A stretch of 53,451 bases of DNA, taken from assembly GCA_019120125.1 (NCBI GenBank), contig DWVR01000031.1, forward strand, positions 1 to 53,451, given 5' to 3'. The DNA is from Candidatus Phocaeicola excrementigallinarum (GTDB lineage: Bacteria > Bacteroidota > Bacteroidia > Bacteroidales > Bacteroidaceae). Made by a program: the position numbers and the translations under genes. Shown here piece after piece: positions 8,177-17,463 of the stretch (position 1 is its first letter; every line of letters starts with the position of its first letter). Under the pieces are notes generated by a model. That model saw only the letters and a list, made by a program, of their open reading frames with translations, did not search any database and had not been told where the DNA came from.

Positions 8177-8223
8177 TTAAAAGCCAATACTTTTGTGGAT
8201 AACCACAAAGCTATTGGCTTTAA
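8177..8223. terminator. Bidirectional terminator hairpin
   Basis: A long hairpin with arms 8177-8198 and 8203-8223 around an ATAA loop pairs at nearly every position. It has A-rich and T-rich flanks (TTAAAAGCC...GGCTTTAATTTTT). It sits between the convergent glucosaminidase and transglycosylase genes and can end transcripts from both sides. One arm recurs at 5457-5483. Confidence 0.75.
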
Positions 8224-8246
8224 TTTTTCTGGTCTCCGGCGAAACA

Positions 8247-9620
8247 CTAACTCTTTATCTTTTCCTTATAATATTCCGCTCGGGCTGTGATTTCCCTCAC
8301 GAAACGGTAGGTGTCGCTTCCCCGCAGATATCCGTTGCGGCATACGGGGTCCTGGTAATATTCCTTTTCACTTTTCAGCAGGATGAAGTGAGCTACGTTG
8401 TGCTCCCAGACATAGCGGTTGCGTCCGTATTTTTCAGCCAGGGCCATGGCGTCCATCACATGTCCGATTCCCGCATTGTAGGCCGCCAGTATGAATTTCA
8501 CTTGGTCATCCTTTTCACTGATTCTTCCGAATGTCTTTTGCATGGATGCAATGTATTTTACGGCTGCCTTGATGCTTTCCTCAGGGTCGTCCTCTTTTCC
8601 TTTCGGCACTCCCAGGGCATGGCTGGTGGCCGGCATGAGCTGCATGAGTCCCCGTGCGCCCGCCCATGATACTACTTTCGGGTTGAAGTTTGACTCGGTA
8701 TAGGCCAATGAGGCCAGAAGCCGCCAGTCCCATCCTATCTGTCTTGCGTATTTTCGGAACAGGTCATCATAATGTGATATCTTGCCGTCCTTGGCGGAAA
8801 GAATCGGTCCGTGAGAGGGACGTTTGTTCAGTTCGAAATATCGGCGTGCACTGGCCTTGAATTCCGCGGAGTTGATGTTTTCCCTGTGCCATTTGTCGGC
8901 GGCTTCCGCAAGAAGTGGAGAGGTCTTTCGTACGGCCCATGAGGAACGTTGGTCGAAACTGATGACCAGATTGATGTCAAGATTCGGGTAATAAGTGCGG
9001 TTGATCCGTGCAATTTCATTGGTGGCCACTGTATAGTCAATAGTCCCTTCGGAGACCCATGTGATCAGTTCTTCTGCAGTAGCCGTATCCGACGGGACTT
9101 CATGGATGTCTATTCCTTCTCCCAATTCGTTGTTGAGGTTGCTCAGTCGGGTATGGAACGGTCCCGGATTGACGTAGATTTCCTTGCCGAGAAGTTGGGT
9201 GACATCTTTTAGGACATTCTTTCCTTTCCGTTGTACGATGACCTGATGCGTGATGTTCTCTTCCCCACAAAATATAAGGCTGTCCTTTAGTGGATTGGTG
9301 ATGGTCAGGTTGTAGGCGATCAGGTCTCCCGCTCCTTGTATCAGGCTGTCCACCAGCTCCGATTCGTCTTTCACGATTTTCAGTTTCAGTTCCACTCCGA
9401 GTGAACGGGCGAATTGTTGTGCCAGTTCATACTGGAATCCCATCGGTTCGCCACGGTAGTTGAAGTAGGAGGTTGAGCCGTTGACTGTAAGCACCACCAG
9501 TTCTCCTTTTTCCTTGATCTGGGGCAAGTCGACATGGGATTTTTCTTCTTTCTCCCCCTTACAGGCAAAAAGGCACAGGCAGATTATCAGATAAAGGTAT
9601 CGGGTGGCATATCGTTTCAT
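8247..9620 (-). CDS. MltF-type membrane-bound lytic murein transglycosylase
   Basis: 457 residues. It begins with a lipoprotein signal (LIICLCLFAC, lipid-bearing Cys20). An ABC solute-binding-like domain (family 3, about 35-270) is followed by an SLT transglycosylase domain with the catalytic Glu in LAYTESNFNP and the motif GLMQLMP. This is the architecture of MltF, which cleaves peptidoglycan strands to 1,6-anhydro products; the first domain acts as a regulatory module sensing muropeptides. The start ATG overlaps the stop of udk by 4 bp, so the two genes are co-transcribed, udk first. Confidence 0.93.
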   Translation of the reverse strand: MKRYATRYLYLIICLCLFACKGEKEEKSHVDLPQIKEKGELVVLTVNGSTSYFNYRGEPMGFQYELAQQFARSLGVELKLKIVKDESELVDSLIQGAGDLIAYNLTITNPLKDSLIFCGEENITHQVIVQRKGKNVLKDVTQLLGKEIYVNPGPFHTRLSNLNNELGEGIDIHEVPSDTATAEELITWVSEGTIDYTVATNEIARINRTYYPNLDINLVISFDQRSSWAVRKTSPLLAEAADKWHRENINSAEFKASARRYFELNKRPSHGPILSAKDGKISHYDDLFRKYARQIGWDWRLLASLAYTESNFNPKVVSWAGARGLMQLMPATSHALGVPKGKEDDPEESIKAAVKYIASMQKTFGRISEKDDQVKFILAAYNAGIGHVMDAMALAEKYGRNRYVWEHNVAHFILLKSEKEYYQDPVCRNGYLRGSDTYRFVREITARAEYYKEKIKS

Positions 9621-10228
9621 TGCCCTGCAATTTTTTCGATGTAAAGTTTCAGTATCTCTATGGCTTTCTCATTGTGTCCGCCTTGCGGAATGATCAGGTC
9701 AGCGATGCGTTTGGCGGGTTCGATGAACTCCTCATGCATGGGTTTGAGCACACGCAGGTAGCGTTCCATCACCGCCTCGGCTGTGCGTCCCCGTTCAAGC
9801 ATGTCACGCTGGATGACACGGATGAGCCGTTCGTCGGAGTCGGCATCCACGAAAATGCGCAAGTCCATCTGCCTGTTCAGCTTTTTGTCGCTCAATGCCA
9901 GGATGCCTTCCACGATTACCACTTTACGTGGCTCGATGTGAATGGTTTCAGGTTGGCGTGTGCATGTCAGGTAGGAGTATACGGGTTGCTCGATGGCTTC
10001 TCCCCGGCGGAGCATGGAGATATGTCTGGCAAGCAGTTCCCAGTCGAAGGCGTTCGGATGATCGAAGTTGATGCTCTGTCTTTCTTCCGTTGGCACGTGG
10101 CTATTGTCCTTATAGTAGGAATCAAGCGGAAGTACCACCACTTCATCCGGTGGAAGGCTTTCTATGATTCGTCTCACGACAGTTGTTTTTCCGGAGCCTG
10201 TCCCTCCTGCAATTCCAATGATAATCAT
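9617..10228 (-). CDS. udk: Uridine kinase
   Basis: 203 residues. Phosphorylates uridine and cytidine to the monophosphates with ATP or GTP in pyrimidine salvage. The P-loop GGTGSGKTT is at residues 8-16, followed by the family motifs DSYYKDNS and INFDHPNAFDW. The length is typical. The gene is the first of a two-gene unit with the MltF-type enzyme. Its 5' end faces the Dabb gene with a compact 70-bp divergent region. Confidence 0.96.
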   Translation of the reverse strand: MIIIGIAGGTGSGKTTVVRRIIESLPPDEVVVLPLDSYYKDNSHVPTEERQSINFDHPNAFDWELLARHISMLRRGEAIEQPVYSYLTCTRQPETIHIEPRKVVIVEGILALSDKKLNRQMDLRIFVDADSDERLIRVIQRDMLERGRTAEAVMERYLRVLKPMHEEFIEPAKRIADLIIPQGGHNEKAIEILKLYIEKIAGQ

Positions 10229-10252
10229 GGTGCGGTTTCGGTTTTAAATCGT

Positions 10253-10260
10253 TATATTTG
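10253..10260 (+). promoter_or_regulatory. -7 element (TATATTTG) for the Dabb gene
   Basis: TATATTTG fits TAnnTTTG and lies 40 bp before the ATG at 10300. A good -33 element is not evident. Confidence 0.55.
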
Positions 10261-10299
10261 CAGCATACAAATATACGAATTTCAAAAACATACACAACT

Positions 10300-10599
10300 A
10301 TGGTCAAGCACATTGTTTTATTCAAATTGAAAGATACGCTGGCTCCGGCGGAGAAATCGGACATCATGCTCCGTTTCAAGAGTGCCATTGAGGCTCTCCC
10401 TGAGAAGATTTCTTTTATCAGGAGTGTCTATGTGGGATTAAACATCAACCCGGCAGAAGAGTGGGATATCTGTCTGGAAAGCACCTTCGACTCGCTCGAG
10501 GATGTGAAGGCTTATTCCGTACACCCCGACCATCTGGCTGCGGCCGGTATTCTGAAAGACGTGAAATGCGGACGTGCGTGCGCGGATTATGAATGCTGA
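10300..10599 (+). CDS. Dabb family (stress-responsive alpha/beta-barrel) protein
   Basis: 99 residues from the ATG at 10300. Upstream in-frame ATG 10258 lies inside the -7 promoter element and is rejected as a start. The protein starts with VKHIVLFKLKDTL and contains VYVGLNINP and HPDHLAAAGILKD, the hallmarks of Dabb ferredoxin-fold dimers. Biochemical role is not known for most members. It is followed 15 bp later by a thioesterase gene, so the two are likely one transcript. Confidence 0.88.
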   Translation: MVKHIVLFKLKDTLAPAEKSDIMLRFKSAIEALPEKISFIRSVYVGLNINPAEEWDICLESTFDSLEDVKAYSVHPDHLAAAGILKDVKCGRACADYEC

Positions 10600-10614
10600 G
10601 TAAAGGAGGGGAGA

Positions 10615-11109
10615 ATGAAAAAGATAGTCAACCCTTGGATTGGAATGGACGGCTATTCCTGTTTCGGCTGCGCGCCTCATAACGAGGCCGGCGTGAAGAT
10701 GGAGTTCTATGAGGACGGAGATGATGTGGTGAGTGTGTGGCATCCGGAACCTAAGTATCAAGGATGGACGCATACCTTGCACGGAGGCATTCAGGCGACT
10801 TTGCTTGACGAGATCAGCGCATGGACCATCGCCCGCAAACTGCAGACCACCGGAGTGACTTCAAAGATGGAGCTCCGGTATCTGAAGCCCGTTCATACCA
10901 CTGACGAGTATCTGGTGATCCGGGGAACCATAGCCGAACGGAAACGGAATATTGTGACGGTGGACGCCTGTATTTATGATCAGGCTGGAGAACCGTGTAC
11001 GAAGGCTTCGTGCACTTATTTCACGTTCACCAAAGAGAAGGCGCTCAACGAGCTTCATTTCAGCGGGTGTGAGGTGGAAAAGGAAGATGTAAATCCTCTG
11101 GAATGGTAA
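10615..11109 (+). CDS. PaaI-type hotdog thioesterase
   Basis: 164-residue single hotdog-fold protein. The active-site helix motif HTLHGGIQATLLDEISAW (about 58-75) is that of PaaI/YigI thioesterases, which hydrolyse acyl-CoA. An N-terminal segment with NPWIGMDGYSCFGCAPHN is frequent in this subgroup. The start at 10615 is preceded by AAAGGAGGGG, a strong Shine-Dalgarno sequence that is unusual for this phylum. Substrate not predictable. Confidence 0.88.
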   Translation: MKKIVNPWIGMDGYSCFGCAPHNEAGVKMEFYEDGDDVVSVWHPEPKYQGWTHTLHGGIQATLLDEISAWTIARKLQTTGVTSKMELRYLKPVHTTDEYLVIRGTIAERKRNIVTVDACIYDQAGEPCTKASCTYFTFTKEKALNELHFSGCEVEKEDVNPLEW

Positions 11110-11168
11110 TCCCAAGGGATATAATGTCCATTAAAGAGAAAGAAAAACGGAATATTTTCTGATAAATA

Positions 11169-11200
11169 TTTGCATAATTGAAATGTAACCTATACTTTTG
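11169..11200 (+). promoter_or_regulatory. his operon promoter (TTTG-N20-TACTTTTG)
   Basis: A complete Bacteroidales-type promoter: TTTG at 11169-11172, 20 bp, then TACTTTTG at 11193-11200. Transcription should begin near 11206-11210, about 15-20 nt before the leader-peptide ATG and 165 nt before hisG. Confidence 0.75.
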
Positions 11201-11224
11201 TCACGAATAATAAAAGCAGATCAA

Positions 11225-11287
11225 ATGATTTTCATGAACACACACCATCATTCTCATCATTGCCTGACGGAACAGACGGTAGGCTGA
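11225..11287 (+). CDS. his leader peptide
   Basis: A 20-codon open frame starting at ATG 11225 and ending with TGA at 11285-11287. A second in-frame ATG occurs at codon 4. It contains the run NTHHHSHHC, five His codons in six positions, as in leader peptides of his attenuators. It lies between the promoter and a Rho-independent terminator (11312-11350) ahead of hisG. Being so short it carries no protein function of its own; it is read as a sensor of charged tRNA-His through ribosome stalling. This assignment rests on codon content and position. Confidence 0.8.
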   Translation: MIFMNTHHHSHHCLTEQTVG

Positions 11288-11350
11288 GGACGTGTGTGGA
11301 TACACAGAGGGAAGGCTTGCCGCAATGTGACCGGCAGGCCTTTTTTGTTT
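11277..11350 (+). promoter_or_regulatory. his attenuator: antiterminator/terminator switch
   Basis: The terminator stem is AAGGCTTGCCG (11312-11322) with CGGCAGGCCTT (11332-11342), 11 pairs including one G-T, followed by TTTTTTGTTTTT. CGGTAGGCT (11277-11285), at the end of the leader frame, can form nine consecutive pairs (three wobbles) with the left arm of that stem (11314-11322). A ribosome stalled at the His codons (11243-11260) would leave 11277-11285 free to block the terminator. A ribosome reaching the stop codon would cover it and let the terminator form. A short GTGT/ACAC hairpin lies between the two segments. Confidence 0.7.
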
Positions 11351-11375
11351 TTCCGGACAATTAAAAATAGACGAT

Positions 11376-12227
11376 ATGTTAAGAATTGCCGTACAATCGA
11401 AAGGCCGTCTGTATGAGGATACGATGGCATTGCTTGAAGAAGCGGACATCAAGCTGTCCACTTCCAAACGTACTTTACTTACCCAATCGGGAAATTTTCC
11501 GGTGGAGGTGCTTTTCCTGCGCGATGACGATATACCGCAATGCGTGGCAGGAGGTGTGGCCGATTTGGGTATAGTAGGAGAAAATGAGTTTATGGAGCGC
11601 GACGAGGAAGCTGACATCATCCGGAGGCTGGGTTTCAGCAAATGCCGTCTCTCGCTGGCTATCCACAAGGAAACCGACTACAAAGGACTGGAGTGGTTTA
11701 ATGGGAAGAAGATAGCGACCTCTTATCCTGGCATCTTGAAAAGGTTTCTTGACAAGAACGGTATCAGCGCGGATATTCATGTGATTACCGGTTCCGTGGA
11801 AATCGCTCCCGGCATCGGACTGGCGGATGCCATTTTCGACATTGTCAGTTCAGGCTCTACTCTCATCAGCAATAACCTGAAAGAAGTGGAGGTGGTGATG
11901 AAGAGTGAGGCATTGCTCATAGGCAACAAGAATCTGAGTACAGAAAAAAGGGAAATCCTTAATGAGCTGCTTTTCCGTATCGAGGCGGTAAAGGCTGCTG
12001 AGGACAAGAAATATGTGTTGATGAACGTGCCTACGGATAAGGTGAAAGACATCATAGAGGTGCTTCCGGGAATCAAGAGTCCTACTGTAATGCCTTTGGC
12101 CACGGAGGGATGGAGCAGCGTGCATACCGTGCTTGATGAGAAACGCTTTTGGGAAATTATCGGCAGGCTGAAGGCTATCGGTGCACAGGGCATCCTGGTG
12201 CTTCCTGTCGAGAAGATGATACTCTGA
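11376..12227 (+). CDS. hisG: ATP phosphoribosyltransferase
   Basis: 283 residues, the long form of HisG with a C-terminal regulatory (ACT-like) domain, so no HisZ partner is needed. Catalyses the first step of histidine synthesis, condensing ATP with PRPP, and is normally feedback-inhibited by histidine. Family motifs are LRIAVQSKGRL at the start and the PRPP-binding DIVSSGSTLISNNL near 158-171. It is the first gene of hisGDCB, 89 nt after the leader peptide. A 101-bp gap with TTTAATACT repeated twice separates it from hisD; no promoter of the TAnnTTTG kind is seen there. Confidence 0.97.
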   Translation: MLRIAVQSKGRLYEDTMALLEEADIKLSTSKRTLLTQSGNFPVEVLFLRDDDIPQCVAGGVADLGIVGENEFMERDEEADIIRRLGFSKCRLSLAIHKETDYKGLEWFNGKKIATSYPGILKRFLDKNGISADIHVITGSVEIAPGIGLADAIFDIVSSGSTLISNNLKEVEVVMKSEALLIGNKNLSTEKREILNELLFRIEAVKAAEDKKYVLMNVPTDKVKDIIEVLPGIKSPTVMPLATEGWSSVHTVLDEKRFWEIIGRLKAIGAQGILVLPVEKMIL

Positions 12228-12328
12228 AGCCGGATTGTCAGACTGGCGGTTTGCTGGCTTGGCTTTCTTCTTTTATTCTTTACCGCTTTACTATTTATAC
12301 TGCTTTAATACTTTAATACTGATATAAG

Positions 12329-13612
12329 ATGAACATCATTACATATCCTGACCGGGCGGATTGGAAAAGTCTCCTGAAGCGTCCGGCGCTTAATACAGAG
12401 GCTCTTCGTGAAGCCGTTTGCGAGATTCTTGACCGTGTGCGTACAGAAGGCGACAAGGCGGTGATTGAGTGTGAGGAAAAATTTGACAAAGTGAGGCTGC
12501 ATTCGCTGGCGGTGACCGAAGATGAATTCATGGAAGCCGAAAAAGCGGTGAGTATTGAACTGAAGGCGGCCATTATGTTGGCATATAAGAATATCCATAC
12601 ATTCCACGCGGCCCAGAAATTCGAGGGAAAGAAAGTGGCTACCTTGCCGGGTGTGACCTGCTGGCAGAAAGCGGTGCCGATTGAGAAAGTGGGACTCTAT
12701 GTGCCGGGAGGAACGGCACCTTTGTTCTCTACCGTACTGATGTTGGCCGCTCCGGCCCGTATTGCCGGGTGTAAGGAGATCGTGTTGTGCTCTCCACCTG
12801 ACAGAAACGGAAAACTCCATCCGGCCATTCTTTATGCGGCAAAGGTGGCAGGAGTCGACAAGGTGTTTAAGGCAGGTGGGGTACAGGCTATCGGTGCCAT
12901 GGCATACGGTACCAGTTCCGTACCTAAAGTCTATAAGATATTCGGTCCGGGCAATCAGTATGTGACCGCGGCCAAGCAGCAGGTGTCCTTGCGTGATGTG
13001 GCTATCGACATGCCGGCGGGTCCGTCGGAAGTGGCGGTCCTTGCGGATGAGACAGCCAATCCGTCGTTTGTGGCTTCTGATCTTCTTTCGCAGGCTGAGC
13101 ATGGGGTGGATAGTCAGGTCATTCTGGTCACAACCTCTTCCGATTTGCTCGGTCAGGTGCAGAAAGAAGTGGAACGTCAGTTGGAGCTTCTTCCGCGTAA
13201 GCAGATTGCCATGAAGTCGCTTGAGTCAAGCAAGCTGATATTGGTGAAGGATATGGATGAAGGGGTGGCTATGGTCAACGAGTACGCTCCGGAACATCTC
13301 ATCATAGAGACAAAAGATTATATGCGGTTGGCTGAGAGGGTTGTCAACGCGGGTTCTGTATTCCTTGGTTCTTATTCTCCGGAAAGTGCCGGTGATTACG
13401 CTTCAGGCACGAACCACACCCTGCCGACCAACGGCTATGCGAAAGCCTATAGTGGGGTGAGCCTTGACAGTTTTATCCGGAAAATAACCTTTCAGGAAGT
13501 GACACCCGAAGGAATTGCCACCATTGGTCCGGCCATCGAGGTACTTGCGGCCAATGAAAGTCTGGATGCCCACAAAAATGCCGTTTCATTAAGATTAAAC
13601 CGGAAGATATGA
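12329..13612 (+). CDS. hisD: Histidinol dehydrogenase
   Basis: 427 residues. Oxidises histidinol to histidine with two NAD+, the last steps of the pathway, in the cytoplasm. Recognised by [22 protein letters not shown], the [13 protein letters not shown] region, [15 protein letters not shown] and [15 protein letters not shown]; the conserved zinc-site and catalytic Glu-His segment [12 protein letters not shown] is intact. The last codons overlap hisC by 4 bp (ATGA). Confidence 0.97.
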   Translation: MNIITYPDRADWKSLLKRPALNTEALREAVCEILDRVRTEGDKAVIECEEKFDKVRLHSLAVTEDEFMEAEKAVSIELKAAIMLAYKNIHTFHAAQKFEGKKVATLPGVTCWQKAVPIEKVGLYVPGGTAPLFSTVLMLAAPARIAGCKEIVLCSPPDRNGKLHPAILYAAKVAGVDKVFKAGGVQAIGAMAYGTSSVPKVYKIFGPGNQYVTAAKQQVSLRDVAIDMPAGPSEVAVLADETANPSFVASDLLSQAEHGVDSQVILVTTSSDLLGQVQKEVERQLELLPRKQIAMKSLESSKLILVKDMDEGVAMVNEYAPEHLIIETKDYMRLAERVVNAGSVFLGSYSPESAGDYASGTNHTLPTNGYAKAYSGVSLDSFIRKITFQEVTPEGIATIGPAIEVLAANESLDAHKNAVSLRLNRKI

Positions 13613-14652
13613 GAACATTGGAAGAACTGACCCGTCCGAATATCTGGGCTTTGAAGCCCTATTCTTCGGCACGCGACGAATATAGTGGAAAAGAGGCGTC
13701 CGTGTTTCTGGACGCCAACGAGAATCCGTATAACACTCCCAACAACCGTTATCCGGATCCTTTGCAATGGGAGTTGAAGAAGAAAATCGCACCGGTCAAG
13801 AAAGTGCTGCCGGAACAGATCTTTCTTGGTAACGGGAGCGATGAGGCCATCGATCTGATGTTCCGGGCTTTTTGCCGTCCTGGAATCGATAATGTCGTGG
13901 CCATTGAGCCGACGTATGGGATGTATCAGGTGTGCGCGGCGGTGAACGATGTGGAATACCGCAACGTGCGTCTTGACGTGAATTTCCAGTTCAAGGCTGA
14001 TGACATGTTGGCAGCGGCTGATATGGACACCAAACTGATGTTTCTTTGTTCGCCCAACAATCCGACAGGGAACAACCTCGACCGCAAGGAAATCCTTTCC
14101 TTGTTGGAGCGCTTCGACGGACTGGTGATTGTGGATGAGGCATATTCTGACTTTTCCGATGAACCGTCGTTCCTTTCCGAACTGGAGCTTCATCCCAATC
14201 TGGTGGTGCTACAGACTTTCTCGAAGGCATGGGGGTGTGCGGCAATTCGTCTGGGAATGGCTTTCGCCTCGTCAGATATCATTGCCATTCTCAACAAGAT
14301 CAAATACCCGTACAATATTAACCGCCTGACACAGGAGGAGGCTATCCGAATGATGGAGCAGTATTATCAAGTGAGACAATGGGTGAAATCATTGCTGGAA
14401 GAGCGTACTCAGCTGATGGAAGAGTTCAGGAAACTGGAATGTTGCCGGAAGGTGTATCCGACCGACGCGAATTTCTTCCTTGCGGAAGTGACCGACGCGA
14501 AAAGGATTTACGATTATCTGGTGGACAAGGGAATCATTGTGCGCAACCGTACCAATGTGGCTTTGTGTCATAACTGTCTGCGTATCACCATTGGTACACG
14601 TCCGGAGAATGATATGCTGCTGGAAGCGTTAAGGCAATACAAGGATTTGTAA
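13609..14652 (+). CDS. hisC: Histidinol-phosphate aminotransferase
   Basis: 347-residue class I/II aminotransferase dependent on pyridoxal phosphate. Converts imidazole acetol-phosphate and glutamate to histidinol-phosphate. The PLP lysine is in [14 protein letters not shown] (around residue 206). [10 protein letters not shown] near the N-terminus and CSPNNPTGN are the usual family motifs. Starts inside the end of hisD, ends 20 bp before hisB. Confidence 0.97.
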   Translation: MRTLEELTRPNIWALKPYSSARDEYSGKEASVFLDANENPYNTPNNRYPDPLQWELKKKIAPVKKVLPEQIFLGNGSDEAIDLMFRAFCRPGIDNVVAIEPTYGMYQVCAAVNDVEYRNVRLDVNFQFKADDMLAAADMDTKLMFLCSPNNPTGNNLDRKEILSLLERFDGLVIVDEAYSDFSDEPSFLSELELHPNLVVLQTFSKAWGCAAIRLGMAFASSDIIAILNKIKYPYNINRLTQEEAIRMMEQYYQVRQWVKSLLEERTQLMEEFRKLECCRKVYPTDANFFLAEVTDAKRIYDYLVDKGIIVRNRTNVALCHNCLRITIGTRPENDMLLEALRQYKDL

Positions 14653-14672
14653 GACTAAGACTGATATTGGAA

Positions 14673-15797
14673 ATGAAGAAGAAAGTGTTGTTCATAGACC
14701 GTGACGGGACATTGGTCATCGAGCCTCCGGTGGATTATCAGCTGGACTCGTTCGAGAAGCTGGAGTTTTATCCGAAAGTGTTCCGTAATCTTTATTTTAT
14801 ACGCCAGAAGCTGGATTTCCGTTTTGTGATGGTCACCAATCAGGACGGGTTGGGTACAGCGTCATTTCCGGAGAATACTTTCTGGCCCGTGCATGACCTG
14901 GTGATGAATACCTTCAAAGGTGAGGGCATTGAGTTTGATGAGGTATGTATCGACCGGAGTTTTCCGGAGGACAATGCTCCCACACGCAAGCCACGTACGG
15001 GAATGCTGGCCGCTTATACGGATAGTCATGAATACGATCTGGAAGAAAGCTATGTCATTGGCGACCGGGCGACGGATGTGGAACTGGCCCGTAATCTGGG
15101 TTGTAAGGCGATTCTGCTTCAGCCGGACAGGTCGATGTTGGAAGGAACGGGTCTGGAGGGTGTCTGTGCGCTGGCTACAACCGATTGGGACCGTGTGGCG
15201 GAATTTCTTTTTGCAGGAGAGCGCACGGCTGAAGTGCGGCGTACCACCAAGGAGACTGATATTCTTGTCCGCCTGAATCTGGACGGTAGTGGGGCATGCG
15301 ACATCCATACAGGACTGGGATTCTTTGACCATATGCTGGAGCAGATCGGCAAGCATGGCGGATTGGACCTGACTGTTCATGTGAAAGGCGATTTGCAGGT
15401 GGACGAGCATCATACCATCGAAGATACCGCTTTGGCATTGGGCGAGTGTATACGCAAGGCGTTAGGCGATAAACGGGGTATCGAGCGTTATGGCTATTGT
15501 TTGCCGATGGATGATTGTCTTTGTCAGGTGGCTCTTGATTTCGGAGGGCGTCCGTGGCTGGTATGGGATGCGGAGTTCAAGCGGGAGAAGATAGGAGACA
15601 TGCCCACCGAGATGTTTTTCCATTTTTTCAAGTCATTGAGCGATGAGGCGAGGATGAATTTGAATGTCAAGGCGGAAGGTGTGAATGAGCACCATAAGAT
15701 CGAAGGGATATTCAAGGCGTTGGCCCGGAGTATCCGGATGGCGGCACGGCGTGATGTCTATCACTATGAGATTCCTTCGAGTAAAGGAAGCATCTGA
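14673..15797 (+). CDS. hisB: Bifunctional histidinol-phosphatase / imidazoleglycerol-phosphate dehydratase
   Basis: 374 residues from ATG 14673; an upstream in-frame TTG at 14667 is a less likely start. Residues 1-165 form a HAD phosphatase (DRDGTLV nucleophile motif, [22 protein letters not shown]) that dephosphorylates histidinol-phosphate. Residues about 180-374 form the dehydratase, with the metal-binding motifs [15 protein letters not shown] and [15 protein letters not shown]. The fused form matches enterobacterial and Bacteroidetes HisB. It is the last gene of the cluster; hisHAFI are not in this window. Confidence 0.97.
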   Translation: MKKKVLFIDRDGTLVIEPPVDYQLDSFEKLEFYPKVFRNLYFIRQKLDFRFVMVTNQDGLGTASFPENTFWPVHDLVMNTFKGEGIEFDEVCIDRSFPEDNAPTRKPRTGMLAAYTDSHEYDLEESYVIGDRATDVELARNLGCKAILLQPDRSMLEGTGLEGVCALATTDWDRVAEFLFAGERTAEVRRTTKETDILVRLNLDGSGACDIHTGLGFFDHMLEQIGKHGGLDLTVHVKGDLQVDEHHTIEDTALALGECIRKALGDKRGIERYGYCLPMDDCLCQVALDFGGRPWLVWDAEFKREKIGDMPTEMFFHFFKSLSDEARMNLNVKAEGVNEHHKIEGIFKALARSIRMAARRDVYHYEIPSSKGSI

Positions 15798-15831
15798 ATG
15801 AATAAGAATGTGGAATTAATAGGAAAAATAA

Positions 15832-15905
15832 AACACAGAGACACAAAGACACAGGGGGCAAACTTGCAAATCAGTAAAAACCCTGTGTCTTCGTGTCTCT
15901 GTGTT
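15832..15905. terminator. 25-bp inverted repeat between hisB and the DUF4923 gene
   Basis: Arms at 15832-15856 and 15881-15905 pair at 24 of 25 positions around a 24-nt loop. The hairpin sits just after hisB and before the convergent DUF4923 gene, so it can end both transcripts. The arm sequence (core ACACAGAGACAC-AAGACACAGGG) recurs in altered form at 24991-25081, which makes it a dispersed repeat rather than a plain terminator. Confidence 0.7.
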
Positions 15906-15927
15906 CCGGCTATTTTATACTTTCATT

Positions 15928-16545
15928 TTATTTCTGTTTTTTCAGCGACACTCCCAATTGCAGTCCGTCATATTCGTTCAGTAACGACGTAGCGGTGCTG
16001 ACAGCTCCGTTCGAGGAGTTTCCGGCAATGGCTCCCGTAATGTTCTGGGCAAGTGACATCAGTTTGTCTGCCTTGAAGAGCAGGCTCATCGTGTCGCCGG
16101 TCAGTCCCTTGGATACGGTTACATTTGTCTTGATGCCCAGTCGGGTCTTCATGGTCAGCTCTTTTGTCTCAGGGTTGTAGCTATAGGTTCCCTGGGTGGT
16201 GCGGTTGCCGATGGTGGATGTGTAAGTGCTGTCCTCGTTGAACGTATAGGAGGAGCCTTCCTTGAATCCCAGCATGTCGAGCACACCGCTCATTTTCTCT
16301 TCCACTTTCTTGGCGGCCACCTCACCTCCGGCTTTCGCCAGCAGGTTGTCGCTCGTGAACTTGCAGTCGGGTCCGGCGTATGTCCATGTACCCACAATGG
16401 AGTTGCTTTCTCCGGTCGCCTTGTTGATGACGGCGCCTGCCACGCCGGAGAGGATTGATTTCCAGTCCTGCGCCATGCCGTTCACTGTGGCAGTCAGGCA
16501 GAGTACGGCCATCAGCATTACTCTAAACAAACCTTTTCTTTTCAT
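15928..16545 (-). CDS. DUF4923 family exported protein
   Basis: 205 residues. A signal peptide of about 25 residues ends at VNGMA-QD. The rest contains SIVGTWTYAGPDCKFTSDNLLAKAGG and repeated beta-strand-like segments, features I recall from the lipocalin-like DUF4923 family of Bacteroidetes; function unknown. Predicted to be periplasmic. It faces hisB and lies 30 bp downstream of nadC on the same strand, so it may be co-transcribed with nadC. Confidence 0.75.
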   Translation of the reverse strand: MKRKGLFRVMLMAVLCLTATVNGMAQDWKSILSGVAGAVINKATGESNSIVGTWTYAGPDCKFTSDNLLAKAGGEVAAKKVEEKMSGVLDMLGFKEGSSYTFNEDSTYTSTIGNRTTQGTYSYNPETKELTMKTRLGIKTNVTVSKGLTGDTMSLLFKADKLMSLAQNITGAIAGNSSNGAVSTATSLLNEYDGLQLGVSLKKQK

Positions 16546-16575
16546 CTCTATCCGGTTTTAAGTCTAAGTTCTTTT

Positions 16576-17430
16576 TCAGCATGCCTTGAAGCTCATGTCG
16601 AGACCTTTCACCGAATGGGTAAGAGCACCCACCGAGATGTAGTCCACTCCGCATTCCGCATAGTCACGGAGCGTGTCGAAAGTGATGCCTCCCGATGATT
16701 CGATCTCATAGCGTCCGTCTACCATCATGACCGCCTTGCGTGTGTTCTCGGGTGTGAAGTTGTCGAGCATGATGCGGTCTACTCCGCCCAGGTCAAGCAC
16801 CTGTTGGAGCTCGTCGAAGTTGCGGACCTCGATTTCTATTTTCAGGTCCTTACCTTTTTCCTTGCAATATTCCTTGGCGCGTGTGATGGCCTTGTCGATG
16901 CCGCCCGCGAAGTCCACATGGTTGTCCTTCAGCAGAATCATGTCGAACAGGCCGATACGGTGGTTCACTCCTCCGCCTATCTTCACTGCCATTTTCTCAA
17001 GGATGCGCATGCCCGGAGTGGTCTTGCGCGTGTCGAGCACACGGGTTTTCGTGCCTTCCAGACGTTCCACGTATTTGTGGGTCATCGTGGCGATTCCACT
17101 CATGCGCTGCATGATGTTCAGCATCAGGCGTTCGGTCTGAAGCAATGACTGTACCTTGCCGGTCACCACCATCGGCACATCGCCCGGTTTGACATGTGCG
17201 CCGTCCTGTATGAACACTTCCACCTGCATGGTAGGGTCGAAACGGCGGAACACTTCCTTGGCCACCTCGATACCGGCCAGAATGCCTTCTTCCTTGATGA
17301 GCAGTTTTGACTTGCCCATGGCATCGGCCGGGATGCATGACAGTGTAGTATGGTCACCGTCGCCTATGTCCTCAGCGAAAGAGAGGTCTATCAGGCGGTC
17401 TATTAAATCTTTAACAATTTTCTCGTCCAT
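16576..17430 (-). CDS. nadC: Nicotinate-nucleotide pyrophosphorylase (carboxylating)
   Basis: 284 residues from the ATG at 17430; the open frame extends upstream but that part overlaps the promoter. Makes nicotinate mononucleotide from quinolinate and PRPP in NAD synthesis. Motifs include AEDIGDGDHTT, LNIMQRMSGIAT, TRVLDTRKTTPG and IMLDNFTPE, all with expected residues. The -7 element TACCTTTG (minus strand) is at 17464-17471. Confidence 0.96.
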   Translation of the reverse strand: MDEKIVKDLIDRLIDLSFAEDIGDGDHTTLSCIPADAMGKSKLLIKEEGILAGIEVAKEVFRRFDPTMQVEVFIQDGAHVKPGDVPMVVTGKVQSLLQTERLMLNIMQRMSGIATMTHKYVERLEGTKTRVLDTRKTTPGMRILEKMAVKIGGGVNHRIGLFDMILLKDNHVDFAGGIDKAITRAKEYCKEKGKDLKIEIEVRNFDELQQVLDLGGVDRIMLDNFTPENTRKAVMMVDGRYEIESSGGITFDTLRDYAECGVDYISVGALTHSVKGLDMSFKAC

Positions 17431-17463
17431 TTTTATTTTCTTGTTTAGATGGTTTGTCGCTGG

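Noticed and set aside
10258-10299. Earlier start of the Dabb protein
   Set aside because: The ATG at 10258 overlaps the -7 promoter element, so the RNA would begin after it. The family begins at the ATG at 10300.
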